DNA of 19,333 bases from an uncultured Acidobacteriota bacterium (lineage in GTDB: Bacteria; Acidobacteriota; Terriglobia; Terriglobales; Acidobacteriaceae): assembly GCA_903832475.1 (NCBI GenBank), contig CAILBQ010000237.1:1-19333 (forward strand). The letters are read 5' to 3'. Made by a program: the position numbers and the translations under genes. The notes under the pieces were generated by a model. That model was not told where the DNA came from. It saw only the letters and a program-made list of their open reading frames with translations, and did no database searches. Of the stretch, positions 7,811 to 15,322 are shown piece by piece (position 1 is the first letter of the stretch; each line of letters starts with the position of its first letter).

Positions 7811-8860
7811 CTATTGCTTATCCGGATAGAAGAACTTGTAGGCTGGAGATCCCTTCGGCGCCCAGTCTCGAGCCTTCATCTTCCATGCGTCGCGGCTCTG
7901 CGCGTCTCCCATGCCGGCATAAGCTGAACTCAGATTCATCGCCAACTCGCTCTTCTCGGCTCGTTTCTCATTCGAATCATCACACAGCACAATACAAGAC
8001 TGAAATTGCCCCGTCGCCTTCTTGAAATCTTGCAGACTTAGGTAGGCGAAAGCGATCTCCCGGCACAGCAATTCGTCTTTGGGATTTCTGTCGAATCCAA
8101 CCTTTGAGACCCTTATCGCGTCCTCTGGCCGACCAACAGCGTTGTAGGCGTAGGTGAGTTCGAAGACTGCTCTGGGGGCATCCGGCTTGGCTTGGTACGC
8201 GGGCTCCAGATAATCGATCGCTCGTCGAGAGTCTCCAATAGCGTTATAAAAGTATCCCCAACTGACCTTATGGGCTACGGGGTCAGACTTGTCCTCGTAA
8301 AACTTCAGCCAGTCAGGCCTTTCCGGCAGCCCAAGCTGTGTTAGAGCACGAGGTGGAAGCAAACCAGCAACTCCATTTCGATCCTCCAAGCGAATCTTCA
8401 GACTCGCCTTGTCTGGAGGGATTGGGTTAGGAGCATCATGGAAATTGCCTTCGAGATCTATGGTGAAACGTCCCACGTAATGTAGCGTAAATCCTGCTTG
8501 TGGGTCGATATAGACAAAACCGTAGGTGTAATCTTGATCTTGCGAATCATGATACAAAGCCACCCAGCGATTCTCGCAATCCGACATGTGGGAGTTATAG
8601 TCGAGACCTGCGGCTGTCCGCGTCGCATCTGCTGTGACTTCTCCTGAGCTACCCTTCTGAATAGAACGCTGAAGCGCAGAAGCCATCTTCACCGCTAATG
8701 CATCTGTCTGGCCACCGTTACTCCTCTGTTCTTTCGCATTGCATCCCTGAACCTCGCGGTCAGATTTCAGGTCTGCACATGGATTGTCCTTAACTTGACC
8801 CATTGCAGAGTGCAGGCAGCCAAAGGCCATCAGTAACGAAATTCCAAAGCTGGCTCTCAT
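7811..8860 (-). CDS. Exported tetratricopeptide-repeat protein
   Basis: A 349-residue protein of unknown specific role. I use ATG at 8860, preceded by AGAGGA; a TTG start seven codons earlier is possible but less likely. Residues 1-21 form a signal peptide with probable cleavage after SAMG. The early part (DNPCADLKSDREVQGCNAKEQ and then ALAVKMASAL) faintly resembles the LprI/DUF1311 pattern of paired cysteines, but this is weak. A middle section (about 75-190) has beta-rich text such as YTYGFVYIDPQAGFTLHYVGRFTIDL. From about 195 onward there are helical TPR-like units: WGYFYNAIGDSRRAIDYLEPAY, VFELTYAYNAVGRPEDAIRVSKVG, EIAFAYLSLQDFKKATGQFQSC and MNLSSAYAGMGD. TPRs bind partner proteins. Its GC content seems lower than that of its neighbours. 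It lies 177 bases after the HEAT/heme gene on the same strand and may be transcribed separately. Confidence 0.8.
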   Translation of the reverse strand: MRASFGISLLMAFGCLHSAMGQVKDNPCADLKSDREVQGCNAKEQRSNGGQTDALAVKMASALQRSIQKGSSGEVTADATRTAAGLDYNSHMSDCENRWVALYHDSQDQDYTYGFVYIDPQAGFTLHYVGRFTIDLEGNFHDAPNPIPPDKASLKIRLEDRNGVAGLLPPRALTQLGLPERPDWLKFYEDKSDPVAHKVSWGYFYNAIGDSRRAIDYLEPAYQAKPDAPRAVFELTYAYNAVGRPEDAIRVSKVGFDRNPKDELLCREIAFAYLSLQDFKKATGQFQSCIVLCDDSNEKRAEKSELAMNLSSAYAGMGDAQSRDAWKMKARDWAPKGSPAYKFFYPDKQ

Positions 8861-9037
8861 CTCGGGATCCTCTGGAGACAAGGAGATTCTAGCTCATGAC
8901 AGCGAGAGGCTGACCCCTTTTGCGGAGCGCCTCTTGGCTCTTCGGGAGTCATCAAGCGCTGCGAATGTTTCCCTCCCGAGCGTATCGTGGCCTCTTCGCA
9001 AGTTCCGCACTGCACCTTCATCCCACAGCAGCCACTT

Positions 9038-12000
9038 TTACTTCCCCAGCTTCGCCTCCAGCCGTCCCCCGCGTATCCATTCCAATATCGTCCGATACTG
9101 ATCGCTCGACTCATTCCCATGCCATCGCTGCCCGCCATTGTGTGTAGCCAGGTAGTCGCTCACATTCCCTGAACTATCCGTCGGCCGCGTCGGCTTGATC
9201 ACAATCAAACTCTCGTCGGGCTTGGCAATATCCACCACGCGCATCGCGTACTTGTAGTTCTCCTCGCTGTCCTGATCCGAAAAAACACCCTGCGCATTCG
9301 GCGGATTCAGCTTGAAGATCACATGGCTCGCATGACAAAACACGCAAGCCTTCCCATCCGGCCCCGGCGTCGCCAGAATCGGCTCAACCTTGGTGACAAA
9401 GTAGCGGAAATCCAACACGGCACCCGGCTGCACATCTGCCAGCGCGTCGCCCAGACTCTTGCCGTTCTCCACACTGGTCGCAATCAGCTTCAACCGCGGA
9501 TTCGTCGAGCTCTGCAACTGGCTCATGGCCGCGCGGAAGTCTGGCCTCTTCTCCACATCCTTCACGTTGCGCAGGGTGTCCAGCGCCGCCGCGCTTACAT
9601 TCGCATCGGGATTCTTCAAGGCCGCGAGCACCGTATCCACCACCAGCGGATACTCCAGCGGCTTCTTGATCTTGTGTGCCGCCGCATTCTTGTTGAGATA
9701 ATCCTGGTCCTGCGAAACCGCGCCGCCCGCAACCCCCAGCCGCTTCTTCAGGAACACAGGATTGCTCACCTCTTCCAGAAAAATCCCCAGCGCCGACGCA
9801 TTCATGTTGGCAAACGCCGCCTTCACCGCCGGTTCCGTCTGCGGATCGTCCATGAAATGCTCCAGCGAAACCTGCACCGCCGCCCGCTGGATCTCAGGCG
9901 TAAACGAATGTAGCCCCGCCAGCACCTGCTCCTGCAGCTTCGGCTCATGCATCAACGTTGAGAACGAAGACGCCGCATCCAACAGCTGCGCATAATTCGC
10001 CGGCCTCGGACGTTCTTCCAGCTTGGTCCGCAGCGCCGCCATCACCTCAGGCTGCTGCTCCCACGCCGAGTCCGGCGGCAGCACAGCCAGCAGCGGCAAC
10101 ACCACCGCCTGGCTGTCCGCATTGCCATGCTCCAGGATCTCAACGACCTTGTTTACCAGCTTCGGATCGAGCGAAGAACCGGAACCGGATGCCGGCGTAT
10201 TCAAATTCAGAATGCCTCTTTGCCCGCCCTCGTACACATACCGCACCGTCTGCCGCACGGTGGCGCTGGGATCTTCCGACAGGTCCAGCGCCGCCAGCGC
10301 AAACCTCGCGTCGCCCGCCTCGCTCAGCGTGCTGCCCGCCTTCAGCACCTCAATCTTCATCGGATCATCTGCGCCCTTCAAACATTCCAGCAGCGCCTCC
10401 TCCAGTTCCGGCCCCGAGCTCTTGAAGAAGTGAATCAGATCGCTGTCGTTCCCCACGCGCGTTTGAAAAAATCCATTGTTCACGTCATATTTGAAATCTA
10501 CCGTCTCGCGATACGGCGAATATTCATACCCCGGCCGATGCAAGTCCGGCACGCCCGTCACATATTTGGTCAGCACCGCGGGCAGGCCAATCGACACCGT
10601 GTCCTTCTTCAACTCCGGCAGCGCGTAATGGCGAATATGAAAATCCCACAACGCATTCAGTATGCCTTCGCGACCCAGCGGCGTCCCTTCGCGCAACACC
10701 TTGGCCAACACCTGCGCCTGGTCCTTCGCGACTAGTTCGTAACCCGCATTGATGCGGTCCTTGTCTTCATCCTTAGAACTCGCTCGCACCCACGCCGAAA
10801 GATACCCCGTGTTCTCATCCAGCAGGTCATAAACGCTCTCCTGCAACCCGCGCCGCACCATCGAATTCGTTTCCGTATTCAACCGCGTCGCAATCGCTTC
10901 CAGCGTCCCGCGCCGCACCGCCGGTTGATCCACCTGCCAGTAATACCAGCGCCACAATCCCGAAGCTGCTTCAAACCTCACGAACGGCACCGGATCATTC
11001 AGATTCTTCTCCAGCGCGGCCAGCAGCTTCGTATCGCCGGTCAAGTCGCGAAAGTGCTGATTGAACAGCCGCGTCGCCCCCCAGCGCGTTCTCGCATCGT
11101 CCGAGCCCAGCGCCTCGACAAGAATTGCACGCCCGCGCTCGGCCGCTTCTGGCCTGCGCGACAGCACCATGCGCAGCGCGTACGCGGACGCACTCTGCAC
11201 CATCTTCGTCTGATCTCCCAGCCCCTTGACCAACGCGGCTATCCCACCCGGATCGGCCATATGTCCCAGCGCCCTTGCTGCCGCTTCCCTTGCCAGCGGC
11301 TGATCGCTCTTCTCCAACACTTCGCGAATCTGCTTCAACACCGGCTCCGGCGCAAGATCCCAGTACTGGTCAAGTTGTTCGAGCAATCGCGGCACATCAT
11401 TCGTCGCCAGCGTCGTCGCGGGTGCTGGATATCCAGCATCCCAGTTCTTCGCCTTGGTCGTCCCCGGATACAACGTCGACAGCGCCATCACCGCAAACTG
11501 CGTCGCGCGAAACGGCGTGTTGAATCCCTGGTATACCGGATCGCCTTCCCAGCTTCCCTCCGGCCTCTGCGCCGCCAGCATCGCCTTCACCGCCAGCGCC
11601 AGGTGCTCATCCGTCTCCGGCCTGCGTCCCGCTTCTGCCAGCGCCAGCACCGCATTGTACGAAACAAAATCCGCCGCCTTTGCCTTCTTGTCAAACGGGT
11701 ATGGCCACCCGCCCTCGGCGTTCTCATACTCGTAGAGCTTCTTCACCATTGCATCGATCTCGTTTGCGTATTTCGCACGATCGATCTCCGAGAGCAGCAT
11801 GATCTTCCAATTCAGATCGATGACATTTTTCGGTTCATCCGGCATGGCCAGTGCCAGCACATGATCGCGCTCCTTGATCCAGTCCTCGTCCTTCGAATCA
11901 TGATGCGCCAGGTCAAACGTCTTCCAGCTTTGCAGCGCAATCTCAAACGGACTCACCTCCGGCTCACAACCATCCGCCTCGTCGCCCGGCATCTCCGTCA

Positions 12001-13324
12001 ATCCCTTGTAATGAATCTTCAAAAACTTCGCATACGGCAGCGCAAAATCCTTGCGCGGCGCATCGTGCGTTACATTGCTTTCAAATTCATGCGCAATCAG
12101 CGGCAGACGGCTGGCTTCCGTCCGCGCGGTATAAATCATGCGCACCCAGTTGGTGTTCGGCTCTCCATACAGCGGCCGCGCATTGTTATAAATGCGATCG
12201 GTCAGGAATTCGAGCCCCGCCCGCTGCGTCGGTGCATATCCCTTGCTCACGGCCTTCAGATAGCCGCGTGTCGTGAACTGCGAAGGATGGCACGCAATGC
12301 ATAATTGCGTCTCCGAATGCTGCATCGTCGTGCGCATGGCGACTGCCCCGCGCCGCGGCGTATTCGACAACCACGTATCCCCCATGTTGACGAGAAAATC
12401 CATCCCTGCCCGCACTGCCTCAAGCGGATCCTTGTTGGGCGGCACGTTGTACTCATAAGTGTGCAGCTGATATGCAGGGTGGTTCGCCGCCACCCGCACA
12501 AAATACTCCTGCCCCGGCTGCAGTATGCGCGTGCGGAACTTGTACAACCCCGGATAATTCTGCGTCGCTTCCACCTGGTACACAAACTGCCCGGCATTGA
12601 ACGGCACTACATCTGCCTTGCCTTCCGCATCCTTGCCCTGCTGGAAAATATCCACATCCAGCGGCACATCGCGGTCGGTCACATTGAGCACAAAGTACAC
12701 CAGCTTCGGCTGCTTCTCGCGGAAAGTGAAACGAAACCACTGAAACCCCTTCACCATCGCTGCGTATTGATCCTCATTTTTCGCCGGCGCATACGGCCGC
12801 TCATCGTCGCTGCCAAAAATCGTCTGTCCAAGTTCAAACGGCTGTGCCACCTGCCAAGTATCGTTCGGCTGGGCTGCGATCACTCCCCGTTTGATTCCGT
12901 CCGCCTTCGCCGGTGCCTGCGCTATCCTGCGAATCGTCGAATTCACCTCCGGAACCGACATACTCCCTAACGAGTCCATGGTCACGGTAACCGGACCGAC
13001 CGAGCGCGGCCGGACCGTCAGGTAAAGATCTAAATCCGCCGGATGCAGCCACTTCGACGCAATCTCCCCCTGCGCGTCGCTCACCTTTACCTGCACGGCA
13101 TCGTTCCCTTGCAGCTTCGCAATGTCTTTGACCGCCAGCGTCACTGCGTACAGCGACCCAGGATGCGCATCCCCCAGTTTCACGCTCTTCTGCTCCGCCG
13201 GCGCCACTTGACCTGCTCGCACGGCATGATTTGCGCGAACAACAAAGCCCAGAACACAGGCGGCAACAGCAAGCGGAACAACAACCCAACTCGCCATGCG
13301 GCGGTTTCGCAGAATGCGCATCAT
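9038..13324 (-). CDS. Exported di-heme c-type HEAT-repeat protein
   Basis: A 1428-residue exported protein. ATG 13324 is preceded by GGAG at 6 bases. A basic start and hydrophobic residues 11-28 form a signal sequence or anchor. Residues about 40-330 are beta-rich. The first c-type heme motif, Cys342-Ile-Ala-Cys345-His346, follows. At about 525-620 the text YENAEGGWPYPFDKK and MLAAQRPEGSWEGD resembles the helical toroid of squalene cyclase/prenyltransferase folds. HEAT-like repeats run from about 670 (AREAAARALGHMADPGGIAALVKGL) to about 1280. The last 130 residues hold a second heme motif, Cys1327-Val-Phe-Cys1330-His1331, within FVTKVEPILATPGPDGKACV and a final YRTILEWIRGG, the pattern of planctomycete-type cytochrome c domains. 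Known families suggest covalent heme and periplasmic electron transfer; the substrate or partner is not known. It is transcribed divergently from the quinoprotein operon and shares its operator. Confidence 0.9.
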   Translation of the reverse strand: MMRILRNRRMASWVVVPLAVAACVLGFVVRANHAVRAGQVAPAEQKSVKLGDAHPGSLYAVTLAVKDIAKLQGNDAVQVKVSDAQGEIASKWLHPADLDLYLTVRPRSVGPVTVTMDSLGSMSVPEVNSTIRRIAQAPAKADGIKRGVIAAQPNDTWQVAQPFELGQTIFGSDDERPYAPAKNEDQYAAMVKGFQWFRFTFREKQPKLVYFVLNVTDRDVPLDVDIFQQGKDAEGKADVVPFNAGQFVYQVEATQNYPGLYKFRTRILQPGQEYFVRVAANHPAYQLHTYEYNVPPNKDPLEAVRAGMDFLVNMGDTWLSNTPRRGAVAMRTTMQHSETQLCIACHPSQFTTRGYLKAVSKGYAPTQRAGLEFLTDRIYNNARPLYGEPNTNWVRMIYTARTEASRLPLIAHEFESNVTHDAPRKDFALPYAKFLKIHYKGLTEMPGDEADGCEPEVSPFEIALQSWKTFDLAHHDSKDEDWIKERDHVLALAMPDEPKNVIDLNWKIMLLSEIDRAKYANEIDAMVKKLYEYENAEGGWPYPFDKKAKAADFVSYNAVLALAEAGRRPETDEHLALAVKAMLAAQRPEGSWEGDPVYQGFNTPFRATQFAVMALSTLYPGTTKAKNWDAGYPAPATTLATNDVPRLLEQLDQYWDLAPEPVLKQIREVLEKSDQPLAREAAARALGHMADPGGIAALVKGLGDQTKMVQSASAYALRMVLSRRPEAAERGRAILVEALGSDDARTRWGATRLFNQHFRDLTGDTKLLAALEKNLNDPVPFVRFEAASGLWRWYYWQVDQPAVRRGTLEAIATRLNTETNSMVRRGLQESVYDLLDENTGYLSAWVRASSKDEDKDRINAGYELVAKDQAQVLAKVLREGTPLGREGILNALWDFHIRHYALPELKKDTVSIGLPAVLTKYVTGVPDLHRPGYEYSPYRETVDFKYDVNNGFFQTRVGNDSDLIHFFKSSGPELEEALLECLKGADDPMKIEVLKAGSTLSEAGDARFALAALDLSEDPSATVRQTVRYVYEGGQRGILNLNTPASGSGSSLDPKLVNKVVEILEHGNADSQAVVLPLLAVLPPDSAWEQQPEVMAALRTKLEERPRPANYAQLLDAASSFSTLMHEPKLQEQVLAGLHSFTPEIQRAAVQVSLEHFMDDPQTEPAVKAAFANMNASALGIFLEEVSNPVFLKKRLGVAGGAVSQDQDYLNKNAAAHKIKKPLEYPLVVDTVLAALKNPDANVSAAALDTLRNVKDVEKRPDFRAAMSQLQSSTNPRLKLIATSVENGKSLGDALADVQPGAVLDFRYFVTKVEPILATPGPDGKACVFCHASHVIFKLNPPNAQGVFSDQDSEENYKYAMRVVDIAKPDESLIVIKPTRPTDSSGNVSDYLATHNGGQRWHGNESSDQYRTILEWIRGGRLEAKLGK

Positions 13325-13430
13325 CTTCTACTCCACGTATTGAATTTTCGTTGAAGAGCAAACAGACCCACCTGTTCCCTCAAAACAGGGACTATATACC
13401 CCTTGCCATTCCCCCGGCATCAACATTTTT

Positions 13431-13442
13431 TGAGACGTCTCA
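13431..13442. promoter_or_regulatory. Palindromic operator copy 1 (TGAGACGTCTCA)
   Basis: A perfect 12-bp palindrome with a central CG, 106 bases before the start codon of the minus-strand di-heme HEAT gene. Its form TGAGAC-GTCTCA is like LacI-family operators of the TGAAAC-GTTTCA type. Read outward on the minus strand, it is preceded by ATTCG and GGA and followed by an A-run and TTGATG, features also found around copy 2. The regulator gene is not in the window. Confidence 0.75.
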
Positions 13443-13502
13443 TCCGACGAATCTTGACAGCACCCCAAAACCCTTTTACGCGTGCCGGCGGCAGGCTTTT
13501 CA

Positions 13503-13532
13503 TTGACAGACGCCAGACTCGGCGGCTAATAT
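13503..13532 (+). promoter_or_regulatory. Promoter of the quinoprotein/sugar operon
   Basis: The -35 hexamer TTGACA (13503-13508) matches the sigma-70 consensus. After an 18-base spacer comes TAATAT (13527-13532), a fair -10. Transcription would start near 13539, leaving a leader of about 124 bases. Operator copy 2 would cover about +5 to +17, a position where a bound repressor blocks initiation or escape. Confidence 0.6.
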
Positions 13533-13543
13533 TCGGCTCGCGA

Positions 13544-13555
13544 TGAGACGTCTCA
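13544..13555. promoter_or_regulatory. Palindromic operator copy 2 (TGAGACGTCTCA)
   Basis: Identical in all 12 bases to copy 1, 113 bases away start to start, and about 105 bases before the first quinoprotein start. It lies 11 bases past the -10 of the plus-strand promoter. Two equal sites at near-symmetric distances from both start codons suggest that one dimeric regulator, perhaps LacI-family and possibly looping the DNA, controls both directions. Confidence 0.78.
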
Positions 13556-13662
13556 AAATTGATGTGATTGGTTGCACCTAAAACCCATCGGTCCCCTGAA
13601 ATTACCGGCTTCTATGTCGCTCGCAAACGCACGAAATTCGTTCCCAAGAGAGTGTCCGATTG

Positions 13663-15249
13663 ATGACTTTCCCAATGGCATCACGCCACAAGCAACACGC
13701 GAGGATCGTTCTCTCACTCGGGCTCCTCGCCTGCTCCACCGGACTCATACCCGTCTCCCGGGCCCAATCTTCTGAATGGACCACCAGCAGCGGAGATGCC
13801 GCGCGCGACGCCTGGCAGCGCAGCCCTTCCAAGCTCAACCCCAAAACCGCGCCCCACCTGCAATTGCTCTGGAAGACCAAGCTCGACAGCAAGCCCATGG
13901 GCATGCTCTCCTTCCGCGAGCCTCTGATCGTTGCCGGCGTGCAAACCAGCGACGGCACGCATACCGTCGCCATCCTGGCCGGCGCCAAGAACGACGTCCA
14001 TGCGCTCGACGCCGAAACCGGCAAAGTACTCTGGGAAACCAACCTCAAGTGGTCCTCGGACAAGCCCCAGGAGCCCGGCGAAGGCAACGGATTCATTTGC
14101 ACCAACGCGCTCAGCGCCACGCCCGTCGTCTCTCCCGCCGACACGCTGAATCGCATGCTATACGTACTTTCCAGCGATGGCTACCTTCACAGCATGGATC
14201 TCAAAACCGGTGCAGACACCGACAAGCCCATCCAGGTCCTGCCCTTGCCCTACGGCAAACCCTACGGCCTGAACCTCGTCAACAATGTCGTCTACACCAC
14301 CACCGGCCAGGGCTGCGGCGGTGTCCCCAACGCGCTCTACGCCGTCAATCTTGCCAACCGCAAGCTCACCGTATCCGACCCGCCGCAGGCCGGCATCTGG
14401 GGCACTGCAGGCCCCGCCATCGGCTCCGACGGAACCATCTATTTTGCCACCGGCGACGGCGAATATAATGCCGCCACCAGCAAGCTCTCCACCAGCGTCG
14501 AAGCCTTTACCTTTGCCAACGATTCCCTCACGCTGAAGGACTACTACACCCCCACCAATCACGTCTGGCTTACCCGCCGCGACCTTGACATGAACGCAAC
14601 CCCCGTCGTCTTTCCGTACCAGGGACGCGACCTCATCGTGGCCTCCGGCAAAGAAGGCCGATACTTCCTCATGGACAGCAAGAGCATGGGCGGCGCCGAC
14701 CACATGACGCCCATCTTTCGCAGCGATCTCATCTCAAACAAGAACGTCAATTTCCAAACCGAAGGCACATGGGGCAGCCTGGCTAGCTGGCAATCCGCCG
14801 ACGGTACACGCTGGGTGCTAGGCACAACCGGCGGCGAACTCAACGTCCCCTTCCCAAAGACCTACGGCCCCACTCCCAAGGGCGGCGTCATAGCGTTCAA
14901 GCTCAAGGAGGACAACGGCAAGCTTCAACTCGTCCCCGCCTGGGCCTCTACCAACATGACCACGGCCGAGCCCCCCGTCCTGGTTAACGGCGTAGCCTTT
15001 GTGCTCGCTGCCGGCGAGTACACGGCGCAGGCCAATGACACTGAGGGCGGCTTGTATAGCGCTGGTGACCGCATCCATCTCTCCGTCCCAGCCAGACTCT
15101 ATGCGCTTGATGCAACCACCGGTAAAGAACTCTACTCCAGCGGCGACATTGTTACATCTTTCCTTCACCAGGCCGGCCCATCCGTAGCCAGCGACAAAGT
15201 TATCTTCGGCACCTTCGACGGAACCATCTATTGCTTTGGCCTCAAATAG
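13663..15249 (+). CDS. Exported PQQ-dehydrogenase-like beta-propeller protein 1
   Basis: A 528-residue exported protein with the repeats of quinoprotein dehydrogenases. I use ATG 13663 (AAGAGAG about 10 bases upstream); TTG 13660 and ATG 13675 are alternatives. The signal peptide should be cut after VSRA. A propeller blade motif of the AxDxxTGKxxW type is seen near 113-130 (VHALDAETGKVLWETN), and a related LYALDATTGKELY lies near the end. ATGDGEYN (264-269 for GDGEYN) and RRDLDMNATPV (Asp307, Asp309) sit where methanol- and glucose-type quinoproteins carry metal/PQQ and catalytic residues, so it could be catalytic. There is no adjacent cysteine pair and no CXXCH, so electrons would need a separate cytochrome. 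It is first in the operon, 74 bases before a paralogue. Whether PQQ is bound, and which alcohol or sugar is used, is not shown by sequence. Confidence 0.83.
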   Translation: MTFPMASRHKQHARIVLSLGLLACSTGLIPVSRAQSSEWTTSSGDAARDAWQRSPSKLNPKTAPHLQLLWKTKLDSKPMGMLSFREPLIVAGVQTSDGTHTVAILAGAKNDVHALDAETGKVLWETNLKWSSDKPQEPGEGNGFICTNALSATPVVSPADTLNRMLYVLSSDGYLHSMDLKTGADTDKPIQVLPLPYGKPYGLNLVNNVVYTTTGQGCGGVPNALYAVNLANRKLTVSDPPQAGIWGTAGPAIGSDGTIYFATGDGEYNAATSKLSTSVEAFTFANDSLTLKDYYTPTNHVWLTRRDLDMNATPVVFPYQGRDLIVASGKEGRYFLMDSKSMGGADHMTPIFRSDLISNKNVNFQTEGTWGSLASWQSADGTRWVLGTTGGELNVPFPKTYGPTPKGGVIAFKLKEDNGKLQLVPAWASTNMTTAEPPVLVNGVAFVLAAGEYTAQANDTEGGLYSAGDRIHLSVPARLYALDATTGKELYSSGDIVTSFLHQAGPSVASDKVIFGTFDGTIYCFGLK

Positions 15250-15322
15250 CTTTCTCCTTGAATTACTCAGTGAATTGGTCGTGCACTCGCTATCTCAGTA
15301 ACACGCGCAGAGGAACCAACAC

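Larger units (their letters stand above)
13325..13662. promoter_or_regulatory. Divergent regulatory region
   Basis: These 338 bases separate the minus-strand di-heme HEAT gene from the plus-strand quinoprotein operon. They contain two identical 12-bp palindromes, a good plus-strand promoter, a second unpaired TTGACA at 13454-13459, a small inverted repeat CCTGTT/AACAGG (13371-13376 and 13384-13389), and a roughly 124-base leader before the first quinoprotein. A minus-strand promoter is not clear: TATATA at 13398-13393 with TTGATG at 13423-13418 is spaced 19 bases, which is long. Confidence 0.75.

Noticed and set aside
8903..8932. AGAGGC/GCCTCT inverted repeat between the HEAT and TPR genes as a terminator
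   Set aside because: Only 6 bp with a long loop and no U-tract on either strand; not distinguishable from chance.
10925..12304. Plus-strand frame of 459 codons inside the di-heme HEAT gene
   Set aside because: The text is dominated by Arg, Gln, His and Ile as expected for antisense of a GC-rich gene; the minus-strand gene has heme motifs and a signal sequence.
13371..13389. CCTGTT/AACAGG inverted repeat as a further operator
   Set aside because: Six-base arms in a 338-base region are not rare, and there is no second copy; noted only as part of the regulatory region.
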